DNA of 64,000 nt from positions 310,001-374,000 of the forward strand of contig NZ_JAGHQU010000002.1 of NCBI RefSeq assembly GCF_017744135.1. The letters are read 5' to 3'. The number at the start of each line of letters is the position of its first letter. Positions within the stretch are counted from its first letter, which is position 1. A program made the position numbers and the translations under genes. The DNA is from Endozoicomonas sp. G2_2 (lineage in GTDB: Bacteria; Pseudomonadota; Gammaproteobacteria; Nevskiales; Salinisphaeraceae). Positions 26,927-40,893 of this stretch are shown here, piece after piece. Below the pieces are notes generated by a model. It saw nothing but the letters and a program-made list of their open reading frames with translations. It was not told where the DNA came from and searched no databases.

Positions 26927-28240
26927 CTAGTCTTCGAACTGGGCAACGCGCATGTGCACCACGCCGTCGCGGGTGTACGGCAAGGCGCGGATATGGTCGA
27001 GCACCTGCATGAGACTGCGCTCGCGCGCGGGTTTGGTCACGATCATCACGCGCGCGTCGTCTTCGGCAGTCGGCGGGTCCTTCTGCAGAATCGCCTCGAT
27101 GCCGATCTGCTGTTCCGCCAGCGCGCGGGTGATCTCGGCCATGACGCCGATCTGGTCGGCGACCTGCACGCGGAAATAATGCCCGCAGACGAAATCCTCG
27201 GATGCGAGGACCGGCTCATCGGTGATCTGGTCCGGCTGGAATGCCAGATGCGGCACGCGTCCGGACGGGTCGACGCTCATGATGCGCACGGTATCGATGA
27301 GGTCCGCGACCACCGACGAAGCGGTTGGCCCTGCCCCGGCGCCGGCGCCGTAATAGACGGTCGGGCCGACTGCGTCGCCATGGACCATGATGGCGTTCTT
27401 CTCGCCTTCGACGTTCGCCAGCAGTGCTTTCTGCGACACGAGCGTCGGGTGGACACGCAGCTCCACGCCCGTGTCCTGGCGCCGTGCGATACCCAGATGC
27501 TTGATGCGATAACCCAGTTCCGCGCAGTACTCGATATCGACGCTATCGATGTCGCGGATGCCCTGGGTGAAGATCTTGTCGAAGGACAGCGGAATACCGA
27601 AGGCGATCGCGCCGATGATCGCGAGCTTGTGGGCCGCATCGATACCTTCCACGTCGAAGGTCGGGTCCGCCTCGGCGAAGCCGAGCCGCTGGGCATCGGC
27701 GAGCGCATCCTCGAAGCTCTGGTCCTCGAACATCATCTGGCTGAGGATGAAATTGCCGGTGCCGTTGATGATGCCGGCGACCCATTCGATATGGTTCGCG
27801 GCCAGGCTTTCGCGCATGGCCTTGATGATCGGAATGCCGCCGGCAACGGCCGCCTCGAAGGACACCACCACCCCGGCCTCGTCGGCGGCCGCGAAGATCT
27901 CGTTGCCATGCAGCGCGATCAGATGCTTGTTCGCGGTGACCACATGCTTGCCGTTGGCGATCGCCGCCATCACCAGGTCATAGGCTTCGGTGTCGCCGCC
28001 GATCAGCTCGAGCACCACGTGGATGTCGGGGTCGGTGACGATCGCGTTGCAGTCGGTGCCGATCTGGATGTCGGCCGTGGCGCACTCGCGCGCCTTGTCC
28101 GGGTTGCGCACGGCCGCGCGGGTGACGCGAATCGCCCTGCCCGCGCGACGCGTGATCTCGGCGCCGTTGCGTTCGAGCAGATTGACGGCGCCGGCACCGA
28201 CGGTGCCGAGCCCGAGTAGTCCCACGTTGACCGGTTGCAC
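26927..28240 (-). CDS. hom: Homoserine dehydrogenase
   Basis: This 437-residue enzyme reduces aspartate semialdehyde to homoserine with NAD(P)H. The Rossmann motif is GLLGLGTVGAGAV (about residues 7-19). NKHLIALHG and GIPIIKAMRESLAANHIEWVAGIINGTGNFIL (about 134-165) form the catalytic domain. A C-terminal ACT domain (about 355-425), with FRVQVADQIGVMAEITRALAEQQIGIEAIL, indicates feedback control, probably by threonine. The start is placed at GTG 28240, six bases after an AAGGAG ribosome site, because upstream residues are not family-like. It is a monofunctional enzyme with no aspartokinase part. Confidence 0.95.
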   Translation of the reverse strand: MQPVNVGLLGLGTVGAGAVNLLERNGAEITRRAGRAIRVTRAAVRNPDKARECATADIQIGTDCNAIVTDPDIHVVLELIGGDTEAYDLVMAAIANGKHVVTANKHLIALHGNEIFAAADEAGVVVSFEAAVAGGIPIIKAMRESLAANHIEWVAGIINGTGNFILSQMMFEDQSFEDALADAQRLGFAEADPTFDVEGIDAAHKLAIIGAIAFGIPLSFDKIFTQGIRDIDSVDIEYCAELGYRIKHLGIARRQDTGVELRVHPTLVSQKALLANVEGEKNAIMVHGDAVGPTVYYGAGAGAGPTASSVVADLIDTVRIMSVDPSGRVPHLAFQPDQITDEPVLASEDFVCGHYFRVQVADQIGVMAEITRALAEQQIGIEAILQKDPPTAEDDARVMIVTKPARERSLMQVLDHIRALPYTRDGVVHMRVAQFED

Positions 28241-28278
28241 TTGCGTCTCCTTCTGGTCGTCGCCGCTCGCGGCGCGCA

Positions 28279-29490
28279 CTACAGGCTGTCGATCAGCCCG
28301 TCGCGTTTGAACATGCGCTTGATATTACGCAGCGCCTGACGGGTGCGCTGCTCGTTCTCGATCAGGCCGAAACGCACATGCGTGTCGCCGTATTCGCCGA
28401 AGCCGATCCCCGGGGACACGGCCACATCGGCGTCCGCAAGCAGCTTCTTGGTGAATTCGAGCGACCCCATGGGCAGATAAGGATCCGGGATCGGCGCCCA
28501 GACGAACATCGTCGCCTTGGGCCGATCGACCAGCCAGCCGATATCGTTGAGGCCGTCGCATAGCACGTCGCGGCGTTTCTGATACATGTCGCGGATCTCG
28601 GTCACGCATTCCTGCGGACCGTTGAGCGCGGCGATCGCGGCCACTTGAACCGGCGTGAACATGCCGTAATCGAGATAGGATTTCATGCGCGCCAGTGCGG
28701 CGATGAGCGTGCTGTTGCCGCACATGAAGCCGACACGCCAGCCGGGCATGTTGTAGCTCTTCGAGAGCGTGTAACACTCGACCGCCACGTCCTTGGCGCC
28801 CGGCACCTGCAGGATAGACGGCGCTTCATAGCCGTCGAAGCACAGGTCCGCGTACGCCAGATCCTGCACGATCCACAGATCGTACTCGCGCGCCATCTCC
28901 ACGCAGCGTTCGAAGAACTCCAGTTCCACGCACTGCGTGGTGGGGTTGCCCGGAAAATTGAGCAGCATCATCTTCGGGCGCGGCCAGGATTCCTTGATCG
29001 CCTTTTCCAGCTCGGCGAAGAAGTCGGTGTCCGGCATCATCCGCACGTGGCGCACGTCCGCCCCGGCGATCACCGCGCCGTAGGGATGAATCGGGTACGC
29101 GGGATTGGGCACCAGCACCTGATCGCCGTGCTCGAGAATGGCGAGCATGAGATGCGCCAGACCTTCCTTGGAACCCATCGTGACGATGGACTCGGTATCC
29201 GGATCCAGATCCACGTCGAACCGACGCTTGTACCAGTCGCAGATCGCCAGACGCAGCCGCGGCACACCCTTGGATACCGAATAGCGGTGGGTATCCGGAC
29301 GCTGGGCCGCGTCGACGAGCTTGTTGACGATATGCTCGGGCGTCGGCTGATCGGGGTTGCCCATGCCGAAATCGATGATGTCCTCGCCCCGCGCTCGCGC
29401 CGCCTGCTTGAGTTCGTTGACGATGCCGAACACATACGGCGGCAGGCGATTGATTCGCGCGAATTCAGACTTGGGCGACGGGTTTGACAT
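28279..29490 (-). CDS. alaC: Alanine transaminase, AlaC-like
   Basis: This 403-residue fold-type I PLP aminotransferase is close to glutamate-pyruvate aminotransferase AlaC. It begins [42 protein letters not shown], typical of that group. [12 protein letters not shown] (about residues 176-187) and the PLP lysine in [16 protein letters not shown] (about 235-250) are visible. It should make alanine from pyruvate; related enzymes are sometimes called LL-DAP aminotransferases, but dapC and dapD here supply the succinylase route. ATG 29490 is preferred over an upstream start. It lies 38 bases upstream of hom in the same direction. Confidence 0.87.
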   Translation of the reverse strand: MSNPSPKSEFARINRLPPYVFGIVNELKQAARARGEDIIDFGMGNPDQPTPEHIVNKLVDAAQRPDTHRYSVSKGVPRLRLAICDWYKRRFDVDLDPDTESIVTMGSKEGLAHLMLAILEHGDQVLVPNPAYPIHPYGAVIAGADVRHVRMMPDTDFFAELEKAIKESWPRPKMMLLNFPGNPTTQCVELEFFERCVEMAREYDLWIVQDLAYADLCFDGYEAPSILQVPGAKDVAVECYTLSKSYNMPGWRVGFMCGNSTLIAALARMKSYLDYGMFTPVQVAAIAALNGPQECVTEIRDMYQKRRDVLCDGLNDIGWLVDRPKATMFVWAPIPDPYLPMGSLEFTKKLLADADVAVSPGIGFGEYGDTHVRFGLIENEQRTRQALRNIKRMFKRDGLIDSL

Positions 29491-29601
29491 GGTCGATCGG
29501 CTTGAAGAGTCGTGAGTGACTCGGTGGATCAGCGAACGCAAAAAGCAAGCGCCGCAGTTTGCCAGAATCGCCGAGGTGCGACTACCGGATGCAGAGGCCG
29601 C

Positions 29602-30513
29602 TCAGTCCTCGTTCGGCAAGACGCTCGCGGGGTCGATGGGCCGCCCGTCGCGCCGGATCTCGAAATGGAGCATGGGCTTGTTCTGGGGGCCCAGCCCCAT
29701 GTCGGCGATGCGCGTGCCCACGGCCACATCCTGACCCTGCGCGACCCGCGTGTTGCGCGTGAAACCGTACGCCGACAGATACTCCTCGTCGTGCTTGATG
29801 ATGATGAGCTTGCCGTAGCCCTTCAGGCCGGTCCCGTTGTATACGACGCGCCCGCTCGATGCGGCATAGACGGGCGAGCCTTCGCGTCCGCCGATATCGA
29901 TGCCCTGGCGGGTGCGCTGAGCGGCATAGCCGCGGATGATCGAGCCGCTGGCCGGCCACTGCCAGCCGTCCTCGCTCGGCCCGCCGGTGCGCGTGGGCTG
30001 GACCGGCGCCTGCTCGCTGGCCTTGTTGATCTGCGCCTCGGTCGCGACTTCGTTCTCGGCCATCGTTTCTTGCGGCGGCTCGGAGCGCGGTTGCGGGCGC
30101 GGTGTCGTGGGCCGGCCGGTATCGGGCTTGTCGACGTGCTCGATCGTGCGCGTGAGTTGCGGCGTGGAAGCCTGAATCGCGGCCTCCTGGGCAGCGCGCG
30201 AATCCTGCGGCGCGCGCGCCACCCGCGGTTGTCGGGGTGCGGGCGGTGCCGGGGCGCGGCTTGTCGTGCGCGACGCGGAGTAGTCCAGCGGCGGGTACGG
30301 ATCGAGCGAAATCCGCTGCCCGACCTCGATCCGGTAAGGCGGGCCGATCTGGTTCCAGCGCGCGAGATCGCGCCAGTTCAGCCCGTAGGTCGCCGCGATG
30401 CGAGATAGCGTGTCGCCGCGCTTGACGGTGTAGACATCCGGGCGCATGGCGCCGCGCAGCGAACAGCCCGCGACCACGATGACGATAGACAGTACGAGCG
30501 CAAGGCGTTTCAT
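29602..30513 (-). CDS. nlpD: NlpD-like murein hydrolase activator lipoprotein
   Basis: This 303-residue envelope protein has a signal peptide with lipobox VAGC (Cys about residue 17). It has a LysM domain, DVYTVKRGDTLSRIAATYGLNWRDLARWN (about 27-55), a long Pro/Arg/Gln-rich linker (about 75-190) and a C-terminal LytM (M23) domain (about 195-300). The LytM zinc ligands are degenerate: the usual H in HxGID is Gln (QGIDIG), and the HLH is MLHFEIR. That is expected for NlpD, which activates amidase AmiC rather than cutting murein itself. The start overlaps the yqaA stop by 4 bases. Unlike the usual order, rpoS does not follow. Confidence 0.93.
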   Translation of the reverse strand: MKRLALVLSIVIVVAGCSLRGAMRPDVYTVKRGDTLSRIAATYGLNWRDLARWNQIGPPYRIEVGQRISLDPYPPLDYSASRTTSRAPAPPAPRQPRVARAPQDSRAAQEAAIQASTPQLTRTIEHVDKPDTGRPTTPRPQPRSEPPQETMAENEVATEAQINKASEQAPVQPTRTGGPSEDGWQWPASGSIIRGYAAQRTRQGIDIGGREGSPVYAASSGRVVYNGTGLKGYGKLIIIKHDEEYLSAYGFTRNTRVAQGQDVAVGTRIADMGLGPQNKPMLHFEIRRDGRPIDPASVLPNED

Positions 30514-31085
30514 TGCAGCTTCAGTACGGCGATCACGATGACAATCACGGCGACGATGGCCCACCCGATCCAGTCGATATACTTGAGCAGGCGTTGCTCG
30601 AACACCGGCCCGAGCCAGCGTACCAGCCCCGCAACCAAGAAAAAGCGCGCGCCCCGCCCCACGGCCGAACCGAGCAGGAACGGCAGAAACGGCATGGCGA
30701 CGGCCCCGGCCGCGATCGTGAACACCTTGTAGGGAATCGGCGAGAAGCCGGCCAGCAGGATGGCCCAGAAGCCGTAGGCGTCGAACCAGTCGCGGGCGGT
30801 CTCATAGGCATGAAAATACCCGAGATCCTTCAGCCACGGCAGTAACGCGTCGAGAAACAGCGCTCCGATCCAGTAACCCAGAATGCCGCCGGCGACCGAA
30901 GCCAGCGTGGTGATCAGCGCAAACCACCACGCCCGCCGCGGCCGGGCAAGCGCCATGGGCGCGAGCATGACATCGGGCGGAATCGGGAAAAAGGACGATT
31001 CCGCAAATGCCAGCAACGCGAGCAACGACGGCGCGCGCCGATGCCCGGAAGCGCGAACCACGGCCTCGTAGAGACGTCGAAACAT
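30510..31085 (-). CDS. yqaA: YqaA family membrane protein (DedA/VTT-like)
   Basis: This 191-residue inner-membrane protein resembles YqaA, of the DedA/SNARE-associated (VTT) superfamily. The sequence FAESSFFPIPPDVMLAPMAL (about residues 27-46) carries the family's E-x-x-x-x-P-x-P-x-x motif, and LAGFSPIPYKVFTIAAGAVAMPFLPFLLGSAVGRGARF (about 113-150) is the second conserved part. Several hydrophobic segments span the protein. Related DedA proteins are linked to lipid flipping and membrane homeostasis, which is inference here. It is coupled to nlpD by a 4-base overlap. Confidence 0.85.
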   Translation of the reverse strand: MFRRLYEAVVRASGHRRAPSLLALLAFAESSFFPIPPDVMLAPMALARPRRAWWFALITTLASVAGGILGYWIGALFLDALLPWLKDLGYFHAYETARDWFDAYGFWAILLAGFSPIPYKVFTIAAGAVAMPFLPFLLGSAVGRGARFFLVAGLVRWLGPVFEQRLLKYIDWIGWAIVAVIVIVIAVLKLQ

Positions 31086-31141
31086 GGGCAGATCCTATGC
31101 GCGGGTGCGCGTCGACGACACGCGAGAGGCCAGATCGGGCT

Positions 31142-31834
31142 TCATCCGATGCGCTCGTCGGCCCGCTGTTCGATCAGCGGCACGAAGCTCACCGCGTCCA
31201 GCGCCTGCTCGCGATAGTTCGCGCCATCGCGGTAAATCACCATGAGACGCTGATCGCCGCTCGGGCCGACCGGCACGATCATGCGCCCGCCGTCGGCGAT
31301 CTGCGCATACAGTGCCTTGGGCAACCGCTCCGCGCCAGCGGTTACCAGAATTGCATCGAAGGGCCCGTAATCCGGCAGTCCGAGCACGCCATCGCGCGCC
31401 AGCCGGGCCCGCACGTTGCGATAGCCGAGTTCCGCGAACCGTCGGCGGGCGCGTTCATACAGCGGTTGAATACGCTCCACGGTATAGATCGACGGCAGAA
31501 TCTCGGCCAGCACCGCGGCCTGGTAGCCGCTGCCGGTGCCGATCTCCAGCACGTTCTCCGGCCGACCCTCGGCGATGAGCAGACTCGTCATCTGCGCGAC
31601 GATATAAGGCTGGGAGATGGTCTGGCCGTAACCGATGGGCAGCGCGGTATCGTCGTAGGCGCGGCTGGTCATCGCCTCGTCGACGAACTGATGACGCTGC
31701 ACCTTTTCGATCGCTGCCAGCACGGTCTCGTCGTCGATACCGAGGCCGCGCAGGCGCTCCACGAGTCGCGCACGGCTGCGCGCCGACGCCATGCCGAAAC
31801 CGCGCACGTGGGGGTGTTTGTCGTGCGCGTTCAC
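31142..31834 (-). CDS. pcm: Protein-L-isoaspartate O-methyltransferase
   Basis: This protein of about 230 residues repairs isoaspartyl residues using S-adenosylmethionine. The SAM-binding motif is [19 protein letters not shown] (about residues 90-108). [30 protein letters not shown] (about 46-75) is the family substrate-binding region, and [17 protein letters not shown] is motif II. The GTG at 31834 overlaps the surE stop in a GTGA arrangement and is used here; ATG 31849 is an alternative. The surE-pcm-yqaA-nlpD order resembles the standard surE-pcm-nlpD cluster. Confidence 0.95.
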   Translation of the reverse strand: MNAHDKHPHVRGFGMASARSRARLVERLRGLGIDDETVLAAIEKVQRHQFVDEAMTSRAYDDTALPIGYGQTISQPYIVAQMTSLLIAEGRPENVLEIGTGSGYQAAVLAEILPSIYTVERIQPLYERARRRFAELGYRNVRARLARDGVLGLPDYGPFDAILVTAGAERLPKALYAQIADGGRMIVPVGPSGDQRLMVIYRDGANYREQALDAVSFVPLIEQRADERIG

Positions 31835-32580
31835 AGTCTCTGCACCCATTCGCCGACGCTCGATACCGCGCTGTGCTGCGTGAGATCGATCTGGATCGGC
31901 GTGATCGACACCTGCCCCTGGGCGACCGCGTGGAAGTCGGTACCGGGGCCGGCATCGGCCTCGCCGCCGGCCCGGCCGATCCAGAAGATCGGCCGACCGC
32001 GCGGGTCGCTGTCTTCCACCAGCCGTTCCGCGCGATGGCGATTGCCGAGCCGGGTGGCCGCGTAGCCGCCGAGCTCGCCGAACGCCAGGTCCGGCACATT
32101 GACGTTCAGAATGGTGTCGTTGGGCAACGGATGGTCGATGAGCAGGCGCACCACGGAGACGGCGACCCGGGCTGCCGTATCGTAGTGGCGCGGGTTTTCC
32201 CCGACCAGCGATACCGCGACCGCGGGCAGCCCCAGCGAGCGGCCTTCGGTGGCCGCCGCGACCGTACCCGAGTACAGCACATCGTCGCCGAGGTTCGCCC
32301 CCTGGTTGATGCCCGACACGACCATGTCGGCGTCCTGCTCGAACAGGCCGGTGGTCGCCAGATGCACGCAGTCGGTCGGTGTACCGTCGACCGAGTACAG
32401 ACCGTCGGCCACCCGGTTGACGCGCAACGGGCGCTCCAGCGTCAGGGAGTTGCTGGCGCCGCTGCGGTTGCGGTCGGGGGCGACCGTGACCATGTCGTCG
32501 CAGATCTCGGCCATCGCCGCGCGCAGGGCCGTAAGGCCGGGCGCATGACATCCGTCATCGTTACTCAGCAGTAATCGCAT
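31831..32580 (-). CDS. surE: 5'/3'-nucleotidase SurE
   Basis: This 249-residue stationary-phase survival phosphatase dephosphorylates nucleoside monophosphates with a divalent metal. Metal-binding residues are visible in [14 protein letters not shown] (about residues 3-16, NDDG) and [26 protein letters not shown] (about 88-113, GINxGxN and YSGTVxAAxE). The [13 protein letters not shown] segment (about 36-48) is also family-typical. It heads a minus-strand unit with pcm, yqaA and nlpD, and is divergent from smr. Confidence 0.96.
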   Translation of the reverse strand: MRLLLSNDDGCHAPGLTALRAAMAEICDDMVTVAPDRNRSGASNSLTLERPLRVNRVADGLYSVDGTPTDCVHLATTGLFEQDADMVVSGINQGANLGDDVLYSGTVAAATEGRSLGLPAVAVSLVGENPRHYDTAARVAVSVVRLLIDHPLPNDTILNVNVPDLAFGELGGYAATRLGNRHRAERLVEDSDPRGRPIFWIGRAGGEADAGPGTDFHAVAQGQVSITPIQIDLTQHSAVSSVGEWVQRL

Positions 32581-32684
32581 GCAAGGGTTTCAGGAAAGTG
32601 CGTGAAAACCGGCACGTGCAAGCACGCTGCAGGCTCGCTAGCATAGCCTATCTTGGCGGCTTCCTGCTTGGATGAATTGCCACC

Positions 32685-33263
32685 GTGAGCGATCGTTCCC
32701 ACACCACCGGAAAGCCATCGGGCACAGACCCGGCGGCGATCAGCGACGACGACAGCGCGCTGTTTCGCGAGGCGGTCGGGCCCGTGGCGCGGCTTGCGAA
32801 GGGTAAACGCCGGGCGCCTTGGCGACGCATGCCCTCCCCGCGTCCGGCCATCCGCGAGGCCGACGAACAGGCCGTCATCGGCGAACTGCTCGACACGCCG
32901 CCACCGGACGACGTGGAAACGGGCGACGACCTGTTTCACCGGCGTGAAGGCGTACAGCTGTCCGTCATGCGCAAGCTGCGCCGCGGCCAGTACCGATGTC
33001 AGGCCGAGATCGATCTCCACGGCATGATCGTCGATGTCGCCCGCCATTGCCTCGCGGTGTTTCTACGCGAGGCGCTGGATCGCGACTACCGCTGCGTACG
33101 CGTGGTGCACGGCAAGGGCTTGCGCTCCGGCAACCGTGGGCCGGTGCTGAAGGTCAAGGTGGCCGGTTGGCTGCGCCAGCGCGACGAGGTGCTGGCCTAC
33201 TGCTCGGCGCGGGAGAACGACGGCGGCACGGGCGCGGTTTACGTACTCCTGCGCCGCGGCTAG
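32685..33263 (+). CDS. Smr domain protein
   Basis: This 192-residue protein has an N-terminal charged region with low conservation (about 1-95) and a C-terminal Smr domain (about 108-190). The domain contains IDLHGMIVDVARHCLAVFL (the DLHG motif), VVHGKGLRSGNRGPVLKVKVAGWL and a closing GAVYVLLRR. Smr domains are structure- or damage-related nucleases of RNA or DNA; SmrA/SmrB proteins have this layout. Translation appears to start at GTG 32685. It lies between truD and surE on the opposite strand, only four bases from the truD stop, which breaks the usual same-direction truD-surE order. Confidence 0.88.
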   Translation: MSDRSHTTGKPSGTDPAAISDDDSALFREAVGPVARLAKGKRRAPWRRMPSPRPAIREADEQAVIGELLDTPPPDDVETGDDLFHRREGVQLSVMRKLRRGQYRCQAEIDLHGMIVDVARHCLAVFLREALDRDYRCVRVVHGKGLRSGNRGPVLKVKVAGWLRQRDEVLAYCSARENDGGTGAVYVLLRRG

Positions 33264-33267
33264 CACG

Positions 33268-34350
33268 CTACTCGGCGTCGCCTGCCTGCGGGCCGGCCTC
33301 GCAAACCACGGCGAACTCGCGCAATACGCTGGTCGCAAAGGCGCCGGGCGGCAGTGAAAACGCTACACGCAGACAGCTGTCGTCCTCGAACACCCAGTCC
33401 AGATCCGGCACGGGCAACCGAAGCGCCCGGCGGGCGGCATCCACACCGGCGCTGGCGAGCCCGCCAACGAGATCGGGATAGGCCGCCAGCACCTCAGCCT
33501 CGAGCGCACGGGCGGTCGCCGATACGACGTCCGGCCCGTCGCGGCCCGGCAGCGGTCCGCTGGGGTGGATATCGAATGCGTCCAGCCGCTGTTCAAGCGC
33601 CGCGGCGGATTGATCGGTGGCGTCGAGCTCAAACAGGCTGTGGCTGCCGTCGAGCATCACCGCCTCGCCGTCAATCAGCCGATTCCAGCTGCCGTCACGT
33701 ACGCGTGCGTCGAGCACGGCATTGAACAACAGCGAACGCGCGGCCGAAAGCGCGAATCCGCGCCGGTTGCGCGACAGGCGCTTGCCCGCGAACAGCGCCC
33801 GCGACAGCGCGATATTGCGACCGCCGCGCCCAAAGCGTTGGGCGCCGAAATAGTTCGGTACCCCCACGGCGCGAATGCGTGCCAAGTCCTGCTCTAACGA
33901 CGCGCGTTCGCCGCGAAGTTGCCGAAGACGCAGAACGAATCGGTTGCCGCGATGTGCGCCGCGCTTGAGCTTGCGCTCGTGGCGCTTCATGTCGAGCACG
34001 GTCAATCCGGCGATATCGTCGAAGTCCGGCAGATCACGGGCAATCGGCCAGGCCAGCGAGATCCACTGACGGGTGACCGCCACACGGTCCTTCATCCCGG
34101 AGAAGCCGATCTGGCGCGGATGCACGCCGGCCGCGCGTGAAAGCGCCTGAACTGCGTCCTGGGTGGTGAGATTGGTCTTCTCTACGTGACACCAGAGGTG
34201 TTCACCGCTGCCGCTCAGAGCGATGTCGCAGTCTTCGTCGACGAAGAAATCCGCGGGTTGCTGGCGAATGACCGCCTGGACCCGCGGCTGTTCGCCGCGC
34301 GCGTAGGCGAGCGCGGCGATATCCACCGCGTCCCCGTCGAGCAGAGGCAT
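33268..34350 (-). CDS. truD: tRNA pseudouridine(13) synthase TruD
   Basis: This 360-residue enzyme converts U13 of certain tRNAs to pseudouridine. GFSGMKDRVAVTRQWISLAW (about residues 78-97) contains the catalytic Asp of the GxKDRxAxTxQ motif. NYFGAQRFGRGGRNIALSRALF (about 165-186) and the N-terminal VIRQQPADFFVDE are also family signatures. The start codon directly follows the ftsB stop with zero spacing. In most relatives ispD and ispF lie between these two genes; there is no room for them here. Confidence 0.95.
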   Translation of the reverse strand: MPLLDGDAVDIAALAYARGEQPRVQAVIRQQPADFFVDEDCDIALSGSGEHLWCHVEKTNLTTQDAVQALSRAAGVHPRQIGFSGMKDRVAVTRQWISLAWPIARDLPDFDDIAGLTVLDMKRHERKLKRGAHRGNRFVLRLRQLRGERASLEQDLARIRAVGVPNYFGAQRFGRGGRNIALSRALFAGKRLSRNRRGFALSAARSLLFNAVLDARVRDGSWNRLIDGEAVMLDGSHSLFELDATDQSAAALEQRLDAFDIHPSGPLPGRDGPDVVSATARALEAEVLAAYPDLVGGLASAGVDAARRALRLPVPDLDWVFEDDSCLRVAFSLPPGAFATSVLREFAVVCEAGPQAGDAE

Positions 34351-34662
34351 TTACCGTGCGGCCTGGTGACTGCTGTCGGCGGTACCGGGCGGCGCGATGG
34401 TGAGGAAGAACTGCTCGTCGCGCTTGATCATGCCCATGTCGGAGCGCGCACGGCCTTCGGTGGCACTCTCGCCGGACTTGAGGTCGTCGACCTCGGCCTG
34501 CAGGGCGTTGTTGCGAACAAGGCGCTGCTCGTTGGCCTCGTGCAGCTGTTCCTTCATCTCGCCCAGACGATGGACTTCCGCCCAGCCGCCATCCGCGATC
34601 CACAGGCGATACTGCAGACCGGCGAGCACGACGACGAGCGCAATGACCACGATACGATACAT
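34351..34662 (-). CDS. ftsB: Cell division protein FtsB
   Basis: This 103-residue bitopic membrane protein matches E. coli FtsB in length. It has a short N-terminus, a transmembrane segment (YRIVVIALVVVLAGLQYRLW, about residues 2-21) and a periplasmic coiled coil (about 30-70, LGEMKEQLHEANEQRLVRNN) that pairs with FtsL in the divisome. ATG 34662 is used; the upstream in-frame start adds an Arg-rich peptide that would disrupt the topology. It lies downstream of eno as in other gammaproteobacteria. Confidence 0.92.
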   Translation of the reverse strand: MYRIVVIALVVVLAGLQYRLWIADGGWAEVHRLGEMKEQLHEANEQRLVRNNALQAEVDDLKSGESATEGRARSDMGMIKRDEQFFLTIAPPGTADSSHQAAR

Positions 34663-34726
34663 ACGCCGATTGTAGCGCGCCCGCGGCCGCTGTCCAGCAT
34701 GGGCGAGATCCGCCCGCATGTTCATG

Positions 34727-38560
<3,834 letters not shown>

Positions 38561-38572
38561 CTAGCCGAAAGC

Positions 38573-39895
38573 CTACGCGCGGACAACGCGCAGCGTACCG
38601 TCCATCAGGCGATGACGCCAGACGACCGTGCCGATCGCGTGCTCCGATACCTGTGCCATCCGCGGATGGCGCCAGATGCCCGGCACGACGATCAGTTCGC
38701 CGTTCAGATGGATCAAGGGCATGCGCTCACGTACCCAGGGCGCGACCCGGGCTTCGCGCAGAACGTCCTTGAGGCGCCGATGGGTCCCGCCGGCCTGGCG
38801 CAGACGCTCGCCGCCGCGACGAAACGCCACCGTGAGCGTCGGCATCGCCGCGCCGCCAGACTCCAAGACCAGCGAGCCGCATTCGTTCGGCAGATGCAGG
38901 GTGTTACGGCCGGTCCAGGCGATCGCATCGACTTCAGGTACCGTGTCCAGCGCCGGCATCGCATGAAGCCGGCCATCGAAAAGCCGCACGTCGGTCTGGG
39001 CGAACCGCACGCAGGGGCTGGCAGTCAGGCTCGCATCAGTCAGGCGCAGGATTTGCGCAAGCTGGCGATGGTCCGGCGTGTCGCGCCCAGCGCGCGTGAG
39101 CCAATGTCTTACCGCCTGCTTGCGCCGGGCAAACGACAGCGCCTTGAGCGCCTCGCAGGACAAGGTCCCCGCGCGATCGCGGACGCGATCGAAATCGGCG
39201 GTTGCCAGCGCCTCGATCGCTTCGCGTGCCTCCTGCGTATAGGTGGCCGCGCGCGACAGCGTTGCCGCGGCGGCAGGCCAGCGTGTTTCGATCAGGGGCA
39301 GCACTTCGCTGCGAATGAAACTGCGCGCGACATGCGGATCGTGATTGCTCGGGTCCTCGATCCAGTCCAGCTCGTGGCGCGCCGCATAGGCCCGGATATC
39401 CGACCGCGCAATATCCAGCCATGGCCGCCAGTGTACGCGCTCCGCAAACGCCGCCGTCGATGGCATGGACGCCAAGCCGTCGGGCCCGCTACCGCGTAAC
39501 GCCTGGAGCAGGAAGGTTTCGGCCTGGTCGTCGCGGTGATGCGCCGTGACAAAGGTTTCACCGGCCGCCAGCGCGCCGGCGATCGCCTCATAGCGCGCCT
39601 CGCGTGCCGCGCCCTCCATGCCGCCCCCGCGGCCGTCGACACGCACGTCGAGACGAGTGAAAGCAATGTCCCAAGCCTGACAAACCGCACGACAATGCGC
39701 GGCCCAGGCCTCCGCTTCGGGCTGCAGGTGGTGACAGACATGAACACCGCGCAGCGGGATCGCAGGCGCACGGGCCGCGAGCGCATGGAGCAAGGCCGTG
39801 GAGTCCAGACCGCCGCTGAACCCGACCGCCAGGCCCGCGGTGCCATCCGGCGGCGCGGCCAGAGCGTCGGCCAGCGCCGCGAACCGGTCGTTCAC
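38573..39895 (-). CDS. tilS: tRNA(Ile)-lysidine synthase
   Basis: This 440-residue ATP-dependent enzyme modifies C34 of tRNA-Ile to lysidine so that AUA is decoded. The PP-loop motif [16 protein letters not shown] (about residues 24-39) sits near the N-terminus. [29 protein letters not shown] (about 117-145) is the second conserved region, and a C-terminal substrate-binding domain follows. The start is GTG 39895, overlapping the accA stop as GTGA, so translation is coupled to accA. Confidence 0.95.
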   Translation of the reverse strand: MNDRFAALADALAAPPDGTAGLAVGFSGGLDSTALLHALAARAPAIPLRGVHVCHHLQPEAEAWAAHCRAVCQAWDIAFTRLDVRVDGRGGGMEGAAREARYEAIAGALAAGETFVTAHHRDDQAETFLLQALRGSGPDGLASMPSTAAFAERVHWRPWLDIARSDIRAYAARHELDWIEDPSNHDPHVARSFIRSEVLPLIETRWPAAAATLSRAATYTQEAREAIEALATADFDRVRDRAGTLSCEALKALSFARRKQAVRHWLTRAGRDTPDHRQLAQILRLTDASLTASPCVRFAQTDVRLFDGRLHAMPALDTVPEVDAIAWTGRNTLHLPNECGSLVLESGGAAMPTLTVAFRRGGERLRQAGGTHRRLKDVLREARVAPWVRERMPLIHLNGELIVVPGIWRHPRMAQVSEHAIGTVVWRHRLMDGTLRVVRA

Positions 39896-40863
39896 CCCAC
39901 GAGCTTGAAGTCTCCGAACGCCATCCAGCGCTTGTAACGCGTCTCAAGCAGTTCGTCGACGCTCATGTGCTTGAGCCGCGACATGTTGGAGAGCAGGCGC
40001 TCGCGCATCTGCTCCATCAGCTGCTTGGGATCGCGGTGGGCGCCGCCCAGCGGTTCCTCGAGCACTTCGTCGACTAGCTTCAGACGATGCAGATCCTCGG
40101 AACCGACCTTCATGGCTTCGGCCGCGTCTTCGGCCCGCTCGGCGGATTTCCACAGAATCGAGGCACAGCCTTCCGGCGAGATCACCGAGTAGATGCTGTA
40201 CTGGAGCATCATCAGATGATCGCCGACGCCGACCGCCAGCGCGCCGCCGGAACCGCCTTCGCCTACGACCGTGCACAGGATCGGCACGCGCAGGCGCGCC
40301 ATCTCGAACAGATTGCGCGCGATCGCCTCCGATTGGTTGCGTTCCTCGGCGCCGATGCCGGGATAGGCGCCGGGCGTGTCGATGAACGTCAGCACCGGCA
40401 TGTTGAAACGCTCGGCAAGCTTCATCAGGCGCAGCGCCTTGCGATAGCCCTCGGGGCGCGGCATGCCGAAATTGCGATGGATCTTTTCCTTGGTGTCGCG
40501 GCCCTTCTGGTGACCGATCACCATCACCGACTGGCCGCCCAGGCGTGCAGTGCCGCCGATGATGGCGCGATCATCGGCATAGGCACGATCACCGTGCAGT
40601 TCCACGAAATCCGTGAACATGCCGTTGATATAGTCTTCCGTGTAGGGGCGCAGCGGATGGCGCGCCATCTGGGCAACCTGCCACGTCGACAGCTTGCCGA
40701 AGATCTGCTCGGTGAGGCTGCGGCGCTTGCCCTCGAGCTTGGTGATCTCTTCGTTGAGATTGACCTCGCTGCCGTCCGCGACAAAGCGCAGCTCCTCGAT
40801 CTTTTCCTGCAGCTCGGCGATCGGCTGTTCGAAATCGAGATAGTCGAGGTTTTTCTGCGCCAT
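39892..40863 (-). CDS. accA: Acetyl-CoA carboxylase carboxyltransferase subunit alpha
   Basis: This 323-residue subunit transfers the carboxyl group from carboxybiotin to acetyl-CoA together with AccD, the first step of fatty acid synthesis. It begins [21 protein letters not shown], a standard AccA start. [38 protein letters not shown] (about residues 113-150) and [27 protein letters not shown] (about 159-185) are the CoA/biotin-binding regions. [20 protein letters not shown] carries the oxyanion-type glycines. dnaE lies 30 bases upstream. Confidence 0.97.
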   Translation of the reverse strand: MAQKNLDYLDFEQPIAELQEKIEELRFVADGSEVNLNEEITKLEGKRRSLTEQIFGKLSTWQVAQMARHPLRPYTEDYINGMFTDFVELHGDRAYADDRAIIGGTARLGGQSVMVIGHQKGRDTKEKIHRNFGMPRPEGYRKALRLMKLAERFNMPVLTFIDTPGAYPGIGAEERNQSEAIARNLFEMARLRVPILCTVVGEGGSGGALAVGVGDHLMMLQYSIYSVISPEGCASILWKSAERAEDAAEAMKVGSEDLHRLKLVDEVLEEPLGGAHRDPKQLMEQMRERLLSNMSRLKHMSVDELLETRYKRWMAFGDFKLVG

Positions 40864-40893
40864 CGTGATTGCTGTGTCTTTCCGCGGTGCGGT

